Shown: positions 34,433 to 42,168 of the stretch, piece after piece
Layout: each line of letters opens with the position of its first letter
Position numbering within the stretch: position 1 is the first letter of the stretch
Source: Emticicia sp051209875
Lineage (GTDB): Bacteria; Bacteroidota; Bacteroidia; Cytophagales; Spirosomataceae
NCBI RefSeq assembly: GCF_051209875.1
Contig: NZ_JBNTQY010000001.1
Coordinates: 5,518,001 to 5,582,000, forward strand
Reading direction: 5' to 3'
Length of the DNA: 64,000 bases
The notes under the pieces: generated by a model
Database searches by the model: none
The model's input: the letters and a program-made list of their open reading frames with translations, nothing else
What the model was told of the DNA's origin: nothing
Translations under genes and position numbers: made by a program

Positions 34433-35530
34433 ATGAGTAACAGAAATTTATTAAGTTTAGAGCTTACCACACCTGTTGATGACGAAAGACCAGTTTTTAT
34501 AGCTGGAAATTTTAGCGAGTGGAATCCCGATGTAGCCGATTTTGAAATGCAGCGTGTGAGCAGGGGAAAGTACAAATTCACGTTTAGGCCAGAGCATAAA
34601 TTACCTGAGAAAATAGAATATAAATATACCCGTGGAGGGTGGGATTATGTTGAGTTGGATAATTATGGAAATGCTCCAAGTAATCGCTTAATTGATTCAT
34701 TATCAGGGAAATATGAAGATTTTGTTCCTTATTGGAGGCATGATGGCTCAACGGCATCTATAAAAAAACTAATGCCGAAAGTCCAGCTTGTTTCTGAGAA
34801 ATTCGAAATCCCTCAATTAGGAAAAACACGGAAAATTCATATTCTTCTTCCGCACGATTATGACAAAAACACTGACAAACATTATCCCGTATTATATTTA
34901 CAAGATGCACAAAACCTATTCGGTGAAGGTTCAAGTTATGGCAATTGGGAGATTGATAAACGTTTGTCACTGTTAGCCAAGCGTGATAAAGGAGATGTCA
35001 TCATCGTTGCGATTGACCACGGCGAAAAAGAACGTTTTAATGAATATTCCCCTTATACAGTTGAAAAAAAAGGCAAAGGCTTAGGCATGAAATATGCCAA
35101 CTTCATTGTCAGAAATTTAAAGCCACACATTGATGCTAATTTTAGAACTAAAACTGAGCGACAGTTTACTGGAATCGGTGGTAGCTCGATGGGTGGTTTA
35201 ATAAGTATTTATGCAGGTTTGATGTACCCAGAAACGATTGGTCGTTTGATGGTCTTTTCTCCAGCTCTTTGGGTTTCTCCTAAAATATATTTCGATGCCA
35301 TTGAATTTTTCAGCCCTATGGATACGAATATCTATCTTTATGGTGGAGGGAAAGAGGGTTCGGTAATGATTCCTAACGTAAAGAAAATGAAAGAAACCAT
35401 CGAAAATCAAGGTTGGGACACAGAAAAAATCAAAATTAAGCTTTCGACTGACCCTAAAGGTGAGCATAACGAAAAACGCTGGGGACAAGAATTTCCGAAA
35501 GCAATTGAATGGTTATTTTTTGATAAATAG
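34433..35530 (+). CDS. Esterase-D-like alpha/beta hydrolase with N-terminal glycogen-binding-like domain
   Basis: 365 aa, no signal peptide. Residues about 5-85 look like an E-set/CBM48-type domain (VFIAGNFSEWNPD...YKYTRGGWDYVE). Residues about 110-360 are an esterase D/enterochelin-esterase fold: HILLPHDYDKN, YLQDAQNLFG, GIGGSSMGGL with nucleophile S252, and GEHNEKRW with H345. This N-terminal plus catalytic arrangement is seen in enterochelin esterase (Fes-like) and feruloyl-esterase-like proteins. The likely reaction is carboxyl-ester hydrolysis in the cytoplasm; the substrate is unknown. The next gene starts nine bases downstream. Confidence 0.88.
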   Translation: MSNRNLLSLELTTPVDDERPVFIAGNFSEWNPDVADFEMQRVSRGKYKFTFRPEHKLPEKIEYKYTRGGWDYVELDNYGNAPSNRLIDSLSGKYEDFVPYWRHDGSTASIKKLMPKVQLVSEKFEIPQLGKTRKIHILLPHDYDKNTDKHYPVLYLQDAQNLFGEGSSYGNWEIDKRLSLLAKRDKGDVIIVAIDHGEKERFNEYSPYTVEKKGKGLGMKYANFIVRNLKPHIDANFRTKTERQFTGIGGSSMGGLISIYAGLMYPETIGRLMVFSPALWVSPKIYFDAIEFFSPMDTNIYLYGGGKEGSVMIPNVKKMKETIENQGWDTEKIKIKLSTDPKGEHNEKRWGQEFPKAIEWLFFDK

Positions 35531-35539
35531 GAGTTAAAA

Positions 35540-36283
35540 ATGAAATTCGAGCATCTTCCTGTCATTGATACTATGATAGCTTTATATCAAAAGCCAAGAG
35601 ATATGTTTCGATTTAAAGACTATTTGCAAACCTTGACAGGAGGCGATAATAATAACCTGGAATTACCAATCATGGGTTTTAATCCTATGGCAAAAGAACA
35701 CATTTTAGAAAAATTAATAGCTTTAAAAACATTAAATGCCGACAAAATTATTGAAGAAACGTTAGAACAAATCAATAAAAACATCAAAGAATTAAATGGT
35801 GAAACCTTTAAAGTTGTCTTCAATGTTCCTGATGACTTGAAAGGTGGATGGACAGATTTTTATACGTCTGATTATGGTTGTAAATTCAAAATAAAAAACT
35901 TTGCAAATAGGCATTTTTGCATTCCATTGTTTTGGTCGAGCGATGAAATTAGTCAAGAAAGCATTAAGCAAATAATAGTCGAATTTTGCTACCGAACTGT
36001 ATATTTCAAGCAAAATTTGATCAATGAAAATTTAGAAGACCACGTAAAACAAGAGATTTATGTGGCTCAACAATCAAAATCTTCTTCAAAACTTACCAAG
36101 CAAGAATTTGATTTTTTAAATATTTTTTATGAAACACATAAAAACTCGGCACATTTTCCCTTGTTATTAAACTTTTTCTATAGCGATTCTGCTTCCGAAA
36201 AATTAGGTTATCCGAGTCTAGGAATTAAAACCAAAATGGCAGGCTTTGAATTTGCAAAAGCACTGGCACAAGCACAAATATGA
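35540..36283 (+). CDS. uncharacterised protein
   Basis: 247 aa that I do not recognise. It has no signal peptide or transmembrane segment, is charged and mixed alpha/beta, and has a Gly/Trp-rich central part (PDDLKGGWTDFYTSDYG) followed by FANRHFCIPLFWSSDE and a Lys/Ser-rich linker. It starts nine bases after the esterase stop and overlaps the leucyl aminopeptidase start by four bases (ATGA), so all three are probably co-transcribed and the last two translationally coupled. Codon use is like its neighbours, so it is a real gene. A role connected with peptide or ester turnover is suggested only by position. Confidence 0.8.
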   Translation: MKFEHLPVIDTMIALYQKPRDMFRFKDYLQTLTGGDNNNLELPIMGFNPMAKEHILEKLIALKTLNADKIIEETLEQINKNIKELNGETFKVVFNVPDDLKGGWTDFYTSDYGCKFKIKNFANRHFCIPLFWSSDEISQESIKQIIVEFCYRTVYFKQNLINENLEDHVKQEIYVAQQSKSSSKLTKQEFDFLNIFYETHKNSAHFPLLLNFFYSDSASEKLGYPSLGIKTKMAGFEFAKALAQAQI

Positions 36284-37755
36284 AAATCAATATAATATCT
36301 CAAAATACTGAAGCCAAAACCATCATTTTCCCATTATTAGATAATGAGCATTTGGCTGAAAATTTATCAAAAATTGCCAAACATGTTGGTTTGAGTGCGG
36401 AAACTTTGCAACAAGATTTTAAGGCAGCTTCAAAAGAAAGTTTGATGCTTTATGGCAAAATTGAAGGACTCGAAAAAGTATATCTTTTGGGTTTAGGAAA
36501 AACTCCTAAACAAAACGATTTTATTAAAGTTTTTCGCTCATTTTTCTATAATTCTAAGAAAAAATTGCCAAAAAATGTTGGTTTGAAATTAAAATTGGCT
36601 AGTCTTGAGTCTTATACTGAGTTTATCGTGAATGGTATTTGTTTAGCAAATTATGAAGTTGGTGTTCATAAAACTGAGCAAAAATTAACGTCAAATTTCT
36701 TTAGCGAAGAAGGTATTTTAGAAATCCAAGTTGCAGAAGATACACTTTTACAGGTAGAAAATGATGCAAAAATAGGTCAAGCAACTGCAGAAACGCAGGC
36801 CCGAATCATGGCTTTGGTTGATGCTCCAGCAAATTTTAAATATCCTCAAAAATTAGCAGAATTTGCAGTTGAAGCGGGCGAAAAACATGGTTTTGACGTA
36901 AAAGTTTTTGACGAAAAACAATGCATCGAACTTGGTCTTCATGCACTTTTGGCGGTTGGGAGAGGAAGCACCGAAAATCCCGCAAGGTTTGTCGTGATGG
37001 AATATAATAATTCATCAGAAAAAGGAAAAAAAATAGGCTTAGTTGGCAAAGGCGTAACTTTCGATACTGGTGGTATTTCAATCAAAGGCTCGGCAAGTAT
37101 GAGTTATATGAAGTCCGACATGGGCGGTGCTGGAGCAGTTTTAGGAACAATTGAATTGGCAGCAAAGTTGAAGCTTCCTGTGCATTTGATTGGGGTAATT
37201 CCTGCAACAGAAAACTGTGTTGATGGTAACGCATTGAAACCAAGCGAGGTAATTTCATCATATTCAGGTAAAACCATTGAAGTGATTGATACCGACGCTG
37301 AAGGTCGCCTGATTTTGGCAGATGGACTTTCATATATGAAGAAAAACTTTGAACCAGATGTAATCATAGATTTAGCAACACTCACAGGAAACTGTATTTC
37401 TGCATTAGGTTATGTGGCGGCTGGCTTACTTTCAAACAATGACGAATTAGCTGATAATCTACTGAACATCAGCCAATTAACAGGCGAAAAGCTGTGGCGT
37501 TTACCTCTTTGGGACGACTATAAAGACATGATGAACTCTGACATTGCTGATATAAAAAATCTTTCTTCTGCACCATTAGCAGGAGCAATTACCGCAGCAA
37601 AATTCTTAGAAATTTTTATTGATGGGCATACCAATTGGGCTCATTTGGACATTGCGGGATTAGCTTTCGGCGACTCAGAATTTGCCAAAATGAAATCTGG
37701 TACAGCTTATGGTGTAAGACTTTTGACGAGTTATTTGCGAAGCATAAATGAATAA
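36280..37755 (+). CDS. leucyl aminopeptidase family protein (M17)
   Basis: 491 aa. An N-terminal macro-like domain (about 1-160) and a catalytic M17 domain. Metal and catalytic motifs are visible: VGKGVTFDTGGISIKGSASMSYMKSDMGGA (Lys and Asp ligands), PSEVISSYSGKTIEV, then DTDAEGRLILADGL, where the family usually has NTDAEGR, so the first residue is Asp here. The hexameric enzyme removes N-terminal residues from peptides in the cytoplasm using two Zn or Mn ions. The start overlaps the previous gene (ATGA). A repeat-rich hairpin follows the stop. Confidence 0.93.
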   Translation: MKINIISQNTEAKTIIFPLLDNEHLAENLSKIAKHVGLSAETLQQDFKAASKESLMLYGKIEGLEKVYLLGLGKTPKQNDFIKVFRSFFYNSKKKLPKNVGLKLKLASLESYTEFIVNGICLANYEVGVHKTEQKLTSNFFSEEGILEIQVAEDTLLQVENDAKIGQATAETQARIMALVDAPANFKYPQKLAEFAVEAGEKHGFDVKVFDEKQCIELGLHALLAVGRGSTENPARFVVMEYNNSSEKGKKIGLVGKGVTFDTGGISIKGSASMSYMKSDMGGAGAVLGTIELAAKLKLPVHLIGVIPATENCVDGNALKPSEVISSYSGKTIEVIDTDAEGRLILADGLSYMKKNFEPDVIIDLATLTGNCISALGYVAAGLLSNNDELADNLLNISQLTGEKLWRLPLWDDYKDMMNSDIADIKNLSSAPLAGAITAAKFLEIFIDGHTNWAHLDIAGLAFGDSEFAKMKSGTAYGVRLLTSYLRSINE

Positions 37756-37760
37756 TGTAA

Positions 37761-37821
37761 AATGGATAATGTAAAATAAATATTTAGGACGAATAGCATT
37801 ATTCATTTTGCATTATCCATT
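37761..37821. repeat. word-repeating hairpin between pepA-like gene and recO
   Basis: Arms 37761-37777 and 37805-37821 pair over 17 positions with one wobble. The arm word AATGGATAATGTAAAAT is preceded by a near-copy (AATGAATAATGTAA), so it is internally repeated. The right arm reaches the recO stop codon. It may act as a bidirectional terminator. Confidence 0.6.
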
Positions 37822-38509
37822 AACTAAGCACCTCTCTCAAAACTTGCAAAGATCTAATTTCGCCAAATTCTTCAACGTGTAAACGATAAAATAGAATAAT
37901 GACTTCAAGCAAGTGATTTCTGACACCACGAGACATCAAAACAGGTGTTTGATAGTCTGCCATTATTAATTGATTCATTAATCTTTGATAATCATTATCG
38001 AACGGAATTGTTACATTATAATCTCTGAATTGTTCTACAATCTCATTGGCATTTTGTGGCGAAAAGCCTAAGAAAAAAGCATATTTTAAGAGAAAAATCA
38101 GATGAAAATTCTCAAAATGTTCTTCGGTTTCGTCTAAAAAAATGAGCGAATGATATAAGAAATCAAACAAAACGGTATTTTCGGAATGTTCTTTAAGGGT
38201 TTTGTTCAGAATTTCGTCCAGAAACATCGCAATACTTGACTTAGAAATATCATAAGGCAAGGTTCGGAATGGAAAACCTGATTTAATTTCAGAAATTCGG
38301 TGAATTTCTTTTTTTTCATCATGATAAACCACTAAATCCAAGAGTGAAAGGGGCTGAAAAAGAGCTATTTTATTTTTTCCTTTACTGCTTCTCACACCAT
38401 TTTCTATGAAAGATTGAACACCAAATTTTTCGGTATAAACCTTTGCAATGATAGACGTTTCTCGGTAACGAATATAATTAATGACTATCGCTCGGGTTTT
38501 GTGAAGCAT
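37820..38509 (-). CDS. recO: DNA repair protein RecO
   Basis: 229 aa. The N-terminal OB-fold has the conserved opening TRAIVINYIRYRETSIIAKVYTEKFG and GVRSSKGK. The helical C-terminal part is diverged, and no CxxC zinc site is seen in this copy, which is common in Bacteroidota. RecO works with RecR (and RecF) to load RecA at gaps and to anneal strands. The start is the ATG at 38509, 32 bases inside the 3' end of the upstream oxidase-subunit gene, so the two are overlapped and co-transcribed. This is an end-of-operon housekeeping gene. Confidence 0.9.
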   Translation of the reverse strand: MLHKTRAIVINYIRYRETSIIAKVYTEKFGVQSFIENGVRSSKGKNKIALFQPLSLLDLVVYHDEKKEIHRISEIKSGFPFRTLPYDISKSSIAMFLDEILNKTLKEHSENTVLFDFLYHSLIFLDETEEHFENFHLIFLLKYAFFLGFSPQNANEIVEQFRDYNVTIPFDNDYQRLMNQLIMADYQTPVLMSRGVRNHLLEVIILFYRLHVEEFGEIRSLQVLREVLS

Positions 38510-39083
38510 GGTAAAGAAGGAACAAAAATAAAGCTATCCAAAGTACATCAATGAAATGCCAATAGATACTTATTAGTTTGATTTTCAACTGATTGGGTGG
38601 ATTTACACTATATACGTAAGAATCCACATATTCCATTCGTTGGAAGGCATCTTTATTGGCAGAAGCCAAAGCTATCAGTCCACCAAGTGTATGAAGAATG
38701 TGCAATCCTGATAAAATATAAATAAACATACCGCCAGTATTATTTGCCATTGTGATACCCGAAAGTATCATCTTTCTCCAACCAAATCCTTGAAGAACAA
38801 TAAAAAATATACCTGCCAAAAGTGTTAAACTAATATTTAAACGATAACTACGAAAACGCTCTTGCTGAAAAGCTTTATTCGCCCAATGAAGGGTGGCACT
38901 ACTTGTGAGAATCACCCATGTACTTGCCCAAAAAAAACCAGGAATTTTAAGAGGAATATCTTGATTACGGCTCTCTTTTGTAATAAAAACCAAAATTAGA
39001 AACAAAAAAAGTAATGCACTTCCTACCATTGCTAAATATAGCATGAAAGAAAATGGTTCTCGACGTTGAGTAAAACGATTCAT
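38478..39083 (-). CDS. haem-copper oxidase subunit III-like membrane protein
   Basis: 201 aa with about five transmembrane helices in the COX3 fold: PFSFMLYLAMVGSALLF, PGFFWASTWVILTSS, NISLTLLAGIFFIVLQGFGW, GGMFIYILSGLHILHTLGGLIAL, and a last helix with YWHFIDVLWIALFLFL. The HxxH-like GLHILH and YWHFIDVLW are typical subunit III signatures. Subunits I and II are not encoded nearby, so this is a lone subunit III that would join an oxidase encoded elsewhere. It lies 45 bases downstream of ispE and overlaps recO by 32 bases. Confidence 0.85.
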   Translation of the reverse strand: MNRFTQRREPFSFMLYLAMVGSALLFLFLILVFITKESRNQDIPLKIPGFFWASTWVILTSSATLHWANKAFQQERFRSYRLNISLTLLAGIFFIVLQGFGWRKMILSGITMANNTGGMFIYILSGLHILHTLGGLIALASANKDAFQRMEYVDSYVYSVNPPNQLKIKLISIYWHFIDVLWIALFLFLLYHASQNPSDSH

Positions 39084-39128
39084 AACTTTTAATATTTTTG
39101 TTTCTGTAAATGTTTGACTAACAATGAC

Positions 39129-39950
39129 TTAACTTTGATTTTGTAAGATACCTTGCCATACCATAAAGTTTGGAAAAGCACTTTTTAAATCTACTTCATT
39201 TTCAAAAATACCATAAACTGTTGAGCCAGAACCAGTCATAGAAGCATACATTGCTCCTGATTGATATAGATACGCTTTTATATTGGCAATGGTTGGATAT
39301 TTTAATAACAATTTTTCTTCAAAATCGTTTTTAATTATTTCTTTCCAAGCTGAAATTGGTTGTTTTAACGCTTCTTTTAACGAAACTTGTGGCCTTTTGG
39401 GTGAAACACCAGAATAAGCTTCAGCAGTTGAAATATGTATGTCAGGATTCACTAAAACTATGTATTTCCCTTTCAAATCTAAGGTAAAGTCTTCAAATTG
39501 GTCACCTTTATCATAACAAAATACTGGTCGATTTTCTATAAAAAAAGCACAATCTGAGCCTAATTGGCGAGCATAATCTTTCAACTCGTCATTGCTTAAT
39601 TTTAAATCATAAACTTCGTTAAGCATTTTGAGTGTGAAAGCCCCATCAGCAGAGCCTCCACCCAAGCCTGCTCCCATCGGGATGACTTTATGAAGATAAA
39701 TGATAGGAGGTACAGCTATTCGCTTTTCTAATAAACGCCACGCCTTTAGGCATAGATTTGAACTTTCATTGCCTGGAATTGCCAAGCCAGAGCTTTGAAA
39801 TTTAGCTTCATTTTCTGTTGATGGAATAATTTCCAATATATCACACCATTCGACAGGATAAAAAATAGATTCAATATTATGAAATCCATCAGGGCGTTTT
39901 TCGATGATGTTTAAACCAATATTTATTTTGGCGTTGGGGAATGTAAGCAT
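39129..39950 (-). CDS. ispE: 4-diphosphocytidyl-2-C-methyl-D-erythritol kinase
   Basis: 273 aa from the ATG at 39950. A TTG at 39965 is in frame but would be almost on top of the -7 box, so the ATG is preferred. GHMP kinase motifs: FPNAKINIGLNIIEKRPDGFHNIES at the N-terminus, PMGAGLGGGSADGAF (ATP-binding loop), and a C-terminal ASMTGSGSTVYGIF. The enzyme phosphorylates the 2-hydroxyl of CDP-methylerythritol in the MEP isoprenoid pathway, in the cytoplasm. First gene of the ispE, oxidase subunit III, recO run. Confidence 0.95.
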   Translation of the reverse strand: MLTFPNAKINIGLNIIEKRPDGFHNIESIFYPVEWCDILEIIPSTENEAKFQSSGLAIPGNESSNLCLKAWRLLEKRIAVPPIIYLHKVIPMGAGLGGGSADGAFTLKMLNEVYDLKLSNDELKDYARQLGSDCAFFIENRPVFCYDKGDQFEDFTLDLKGKYIVLVNPDIHISTAEAYSGVSPKRPQVSLKEALKQPISAWKEIIKNDFEEKLLLKYPTIANIKAYLYQSGAMYASMTGSGSTVYGIFENEVDLKSAFPNFMVWQGILQNQS

Positions 39951-39969
39951 TTTTACGATTTTCAAAATT

Positions 39970-39977
39970 CAAATTTA
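39970..39977 (-). promoter_or_regulatory. candidate -7 box of ispE
   Basis: TAAATTTG on the minus strand, an exact TAnnTTTG, 19 bases from the preferred ATG at 39950. No -33 box in register. Confidence 0.35.
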
Positions 39978-40069
39978 ATCAACCGCTCAGTAAAAAAATA
40001 GTAAAACAATTTTTTGTTTTTAGTAAATCACATACCTTTCTTAATATTTAACTCATAAACAATAAAAAT

Positions 40070-40666
40070 ATGAAAACCGTTAGACTATTAATTTCGCTAT
40101 TGGCGATGACCATGCTTTTAAGTAATTGTGGCGGTAAAAAAGAAGAGAAGGAAGAAGAGCCTAAAACTGGTTTAGAGGCTTTGCAAAATATAGCAGCCGA
40201 AGCTGAAAAAATGTCAAATGAAAAGCCAAAAGAGGTAGTTGATGCCAAACTATTGAAAGAATTACTGCCAGATGATGCCGATGGCTTATCTAGAAAAGAA
40301 GCTTCAAGTGAAAAAACTGGTGCGATGGGTTTTAATATTTCAACTGCCCAAGGTCGTTATCGAAATGATGATAGTTCGATAGAAGTTAATATTATAGATG
40401 CCGCTGGCACAGGAGCTTTGATGGGCTTAGCTGCTTGGTCAATGATTGATGTGGATAAAGAAACTGAAGATAGCTATGAAAAAACAACCAAATACAAAGA
40501 GCATAAAGCCTTTGAAAAATATAACAATAAAAACAAAGATGGCGAATTGGCCGTAATTGTAGCCAGCCGCTTTGTTGTAACAGTAAAAGGCAATAATGTA
40601 GCTATGGATAAAATAAAAGCAACACTGGATGATATTGATTTAGGCAAATTGGAAGATTTGAAGTAA
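40070..40666 (+). CDS. small exported lipoprotein of unknown function
   Basis: 198 aa. Clear lipoprotein signal: MKTVRLLISLLAMTMLLSNC with Cys20, followed by an acidic/basic GGKKEEKEEEPK linker. The mature part begins helical (residues 35-75), then has LLPDDADGLSRKEASSEKTGAMGFNISTAQGRY and a mixed beta region with VVASRFVVTVKG near the end, suggesting a compact domain. I do not recognise the family. It is a single gene, with a weak TTTG/TACCTTTC promoter-like pair at 40013-40040, and is divergent from ispE. Likely periplasmic or outer-membrane anchored. Confidence 0.82.
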   Translation: MKTVRLLISLLAMTMLLSNCGGKKEEKEEEPKTGLEALQNIAAEAEKMSNEKPKEVVDAKLLKELLPDDADGLSRKEASSEKTGAMGFNISTAQGRYRNDDSSIEVNIIDAAGTGALMGLAAWSMIDVDKETEDSYEKTTKYKEHKAFEKYNNKNKDGELAVIVASRFVVTVKGNNVAMDKIKATLDDIDLGKLEDLK

Positions 40667-40718
40667 TTATTTCGTTAGTTTGTATAAATTGTAATTATCC
40701 TATATTCTCTATCTTTCT

Positions 40719-42074
40719 ATGAAAAGACGTTCATTTTTGCAACTCGGAGCGGTGGCTTCGAGTTTTTCTTTGCTTAATTCTACAAAGAGTTTTGCTCATA
40801 CGGTCAAACCGTCAAAAGTAATCGTTTTAGGAGCTGGCTTTTCTGGACTTTCGGCAGCACTTACACTTTTTGATAAGAAAGTAGATTTCGTGGTTCTCGA
40901 ATCTCGTAATCGAATTGGAGGTCGAGTTTTTACGCATAAAATTGATGAACAAGCTGACCTTCGAGTTGAACTTGGAGCGGAATGGGTAGGAGATTCGCAT
41001 GAAGAAGTAAAAAAACTTTGCGAACGATTCAAAATCAAGCTTAATGATAATCGTTTTGAAACCGACTTGTATTTTAGAGGAAAATACTCAACTGTCAAAA
41101 GGTGGGATTTTGACCCAAGTTGGCAAAAAAAGCTTGAGAAATTACTTGAAGAATTTAAAAACCTCAATCCTGAACAACAAAAACAATTTGATCGACTCGA
41201 TTGGTGGCGATATTTGGTCAATAATGGTATTCCTGAAAATGACCTTTTCTTTAGAGAATTATTAGATAGTACCGATTTTGGTGAGAGTATTCGGCACGTT
41301 TCGGCATTTGCCGCTATTAGCGAATATGCCTATTCAAGTAAAAAGAATGAAATGGACTTCAAAATGGAAGGAGGAAATAATACTTTGTCTGATAAAATTG
41401 CAGATTATATCGGACGAGAAAAAATCCTTACTGATCATCATGTAGAAGCAGTTATTCAAAGCGGCAAAGGTGTTACTGTGAAATGTTCTAATGGAAAAAT
41501 ATTTACTGCAGATAAAATTATATGCACTGTTCCAACTTTTTCATTGGGACAGATTAATTTTTCTCCATCGCTTCCTAAAGCTACTTTACATGCGATTGAT
41601 GCCTTACAGTATGCCCGTATTAATAAATGTGTTGGATTATATAGTCAACGTTTTTGGAAACGAGAAGATTTTGATATGATTACTGATACACCTGCTCATT
41701 ATTTTTATCATGCAACCAAAAATCAAGATTCTATCAAAGGAGCTTTAACTTCTTATACAATCGGTGAAAAAGCAGATATTTTTGGTTGGCAAAATGATGA
41801 ATCTCGTAAACAAATCATCACTGATTACATTCATCCAATAGGGAATGCTCGAAATTTACTTCAGAAAATTGTCAATTATAACTGGGGACAAGATAAATAT
41901 TCAAAAGGAGCTTATGCTATTTATGGAACTGGACAATGGTTTACGATACAACCTTTACTTAAAAAACATCATTTGAATGTACATTTTGCTGGCGAACATT
42001 TGGCAGAATGGCAAGGATTTATGGAGGGGGCAATCATTACAGGTCGAGATGCTGTGAATGAAATTTTGAATTAA
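40719..42074 (+). CDS. flavin monoamine oxidase family protein, exported
   Basis: 451 aa. The N-terminus (MKRRSFLQLGAVASSFSLLNSTKSFAH) is a Tat-type signal with an R3-R4-SFLQ motif. The FAD-binding dinucleotide fold follows: KVIVLGAGFSGLSAALTLFDKKVDFVVLE and RNRIGGRVFT. The C-terminal FAD motif is HFAGEHLAEWQGFMEGAIITGRDAV. This is the amine oxidase superfamily (monoamine, polyamine and L-amino-acid oxidases). The substrate is not decided. The gene is 53 bases after the lipoprotein gene and is followed by a long hairpin shared with the convergent PspC gene. Confidence 0.9.
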   Translation: MKRRSFLQLGAVASSFSLLNSTKSFAHTVKPSKVIVLGAGFSGLSAALTLFDKKVDFVVLESRNRIGGRVFTHKIDEQADLRVELGAEWVGDSHEEVKKLCERFKIKLNDNRFETDLYFRGKYSTVKRWDFDPSWQKKLEKLLEEFKNLNPEQQKQFDRLDWWRYLVNNGIPENDLFFRELLDSTDFGESIRHVSAFAAISEYAYSSKKNEMDFKMEGGNNTLSDKIADYIGREKILTDHHVEAVIQSGKGVTVKCSNGKIFTADKIICTVPTFSLGQINFSPSLPKATLHAIDALQYARINKCVGLYSQRFWKREDFDMITDTPAHYFYHATKNQDSIKGALTSYTIGEKADIFGWQNDESRKQIITDYIHPIGNARNLLQKIVNYNWGQDKYSKGAYAIYGTGQWFTIQPLLKKHHLNVHFAGEHLAEWQGFMEGAIITGRDAVNEILN

Positions 42075-42095
42075 AGTATATTTTAGTGTTAAAAA

Positions 42096-42158
42096 AACTG
42101 AGTGAATGATGGCATAATTGAGTTTTTTTTTCTCATTTATTCTATCATTCACTCAGTT
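42096..42158. terminator. hairpin between amine oxidase and PspC genes
   Basis: Arms 42096-42110 and 42144-42158 (AACTGAGTGAATGAT and complement) are a perfect 15-bp match around a 33-base loop that itself holds an A/T-rich palindrome. Lies between convergent genes. The word GAGTGAATGA is related to that in the 60.4 kb repeat. Confidence 0.6.
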
Positions 42159-42168
42159 AAAATTAACT

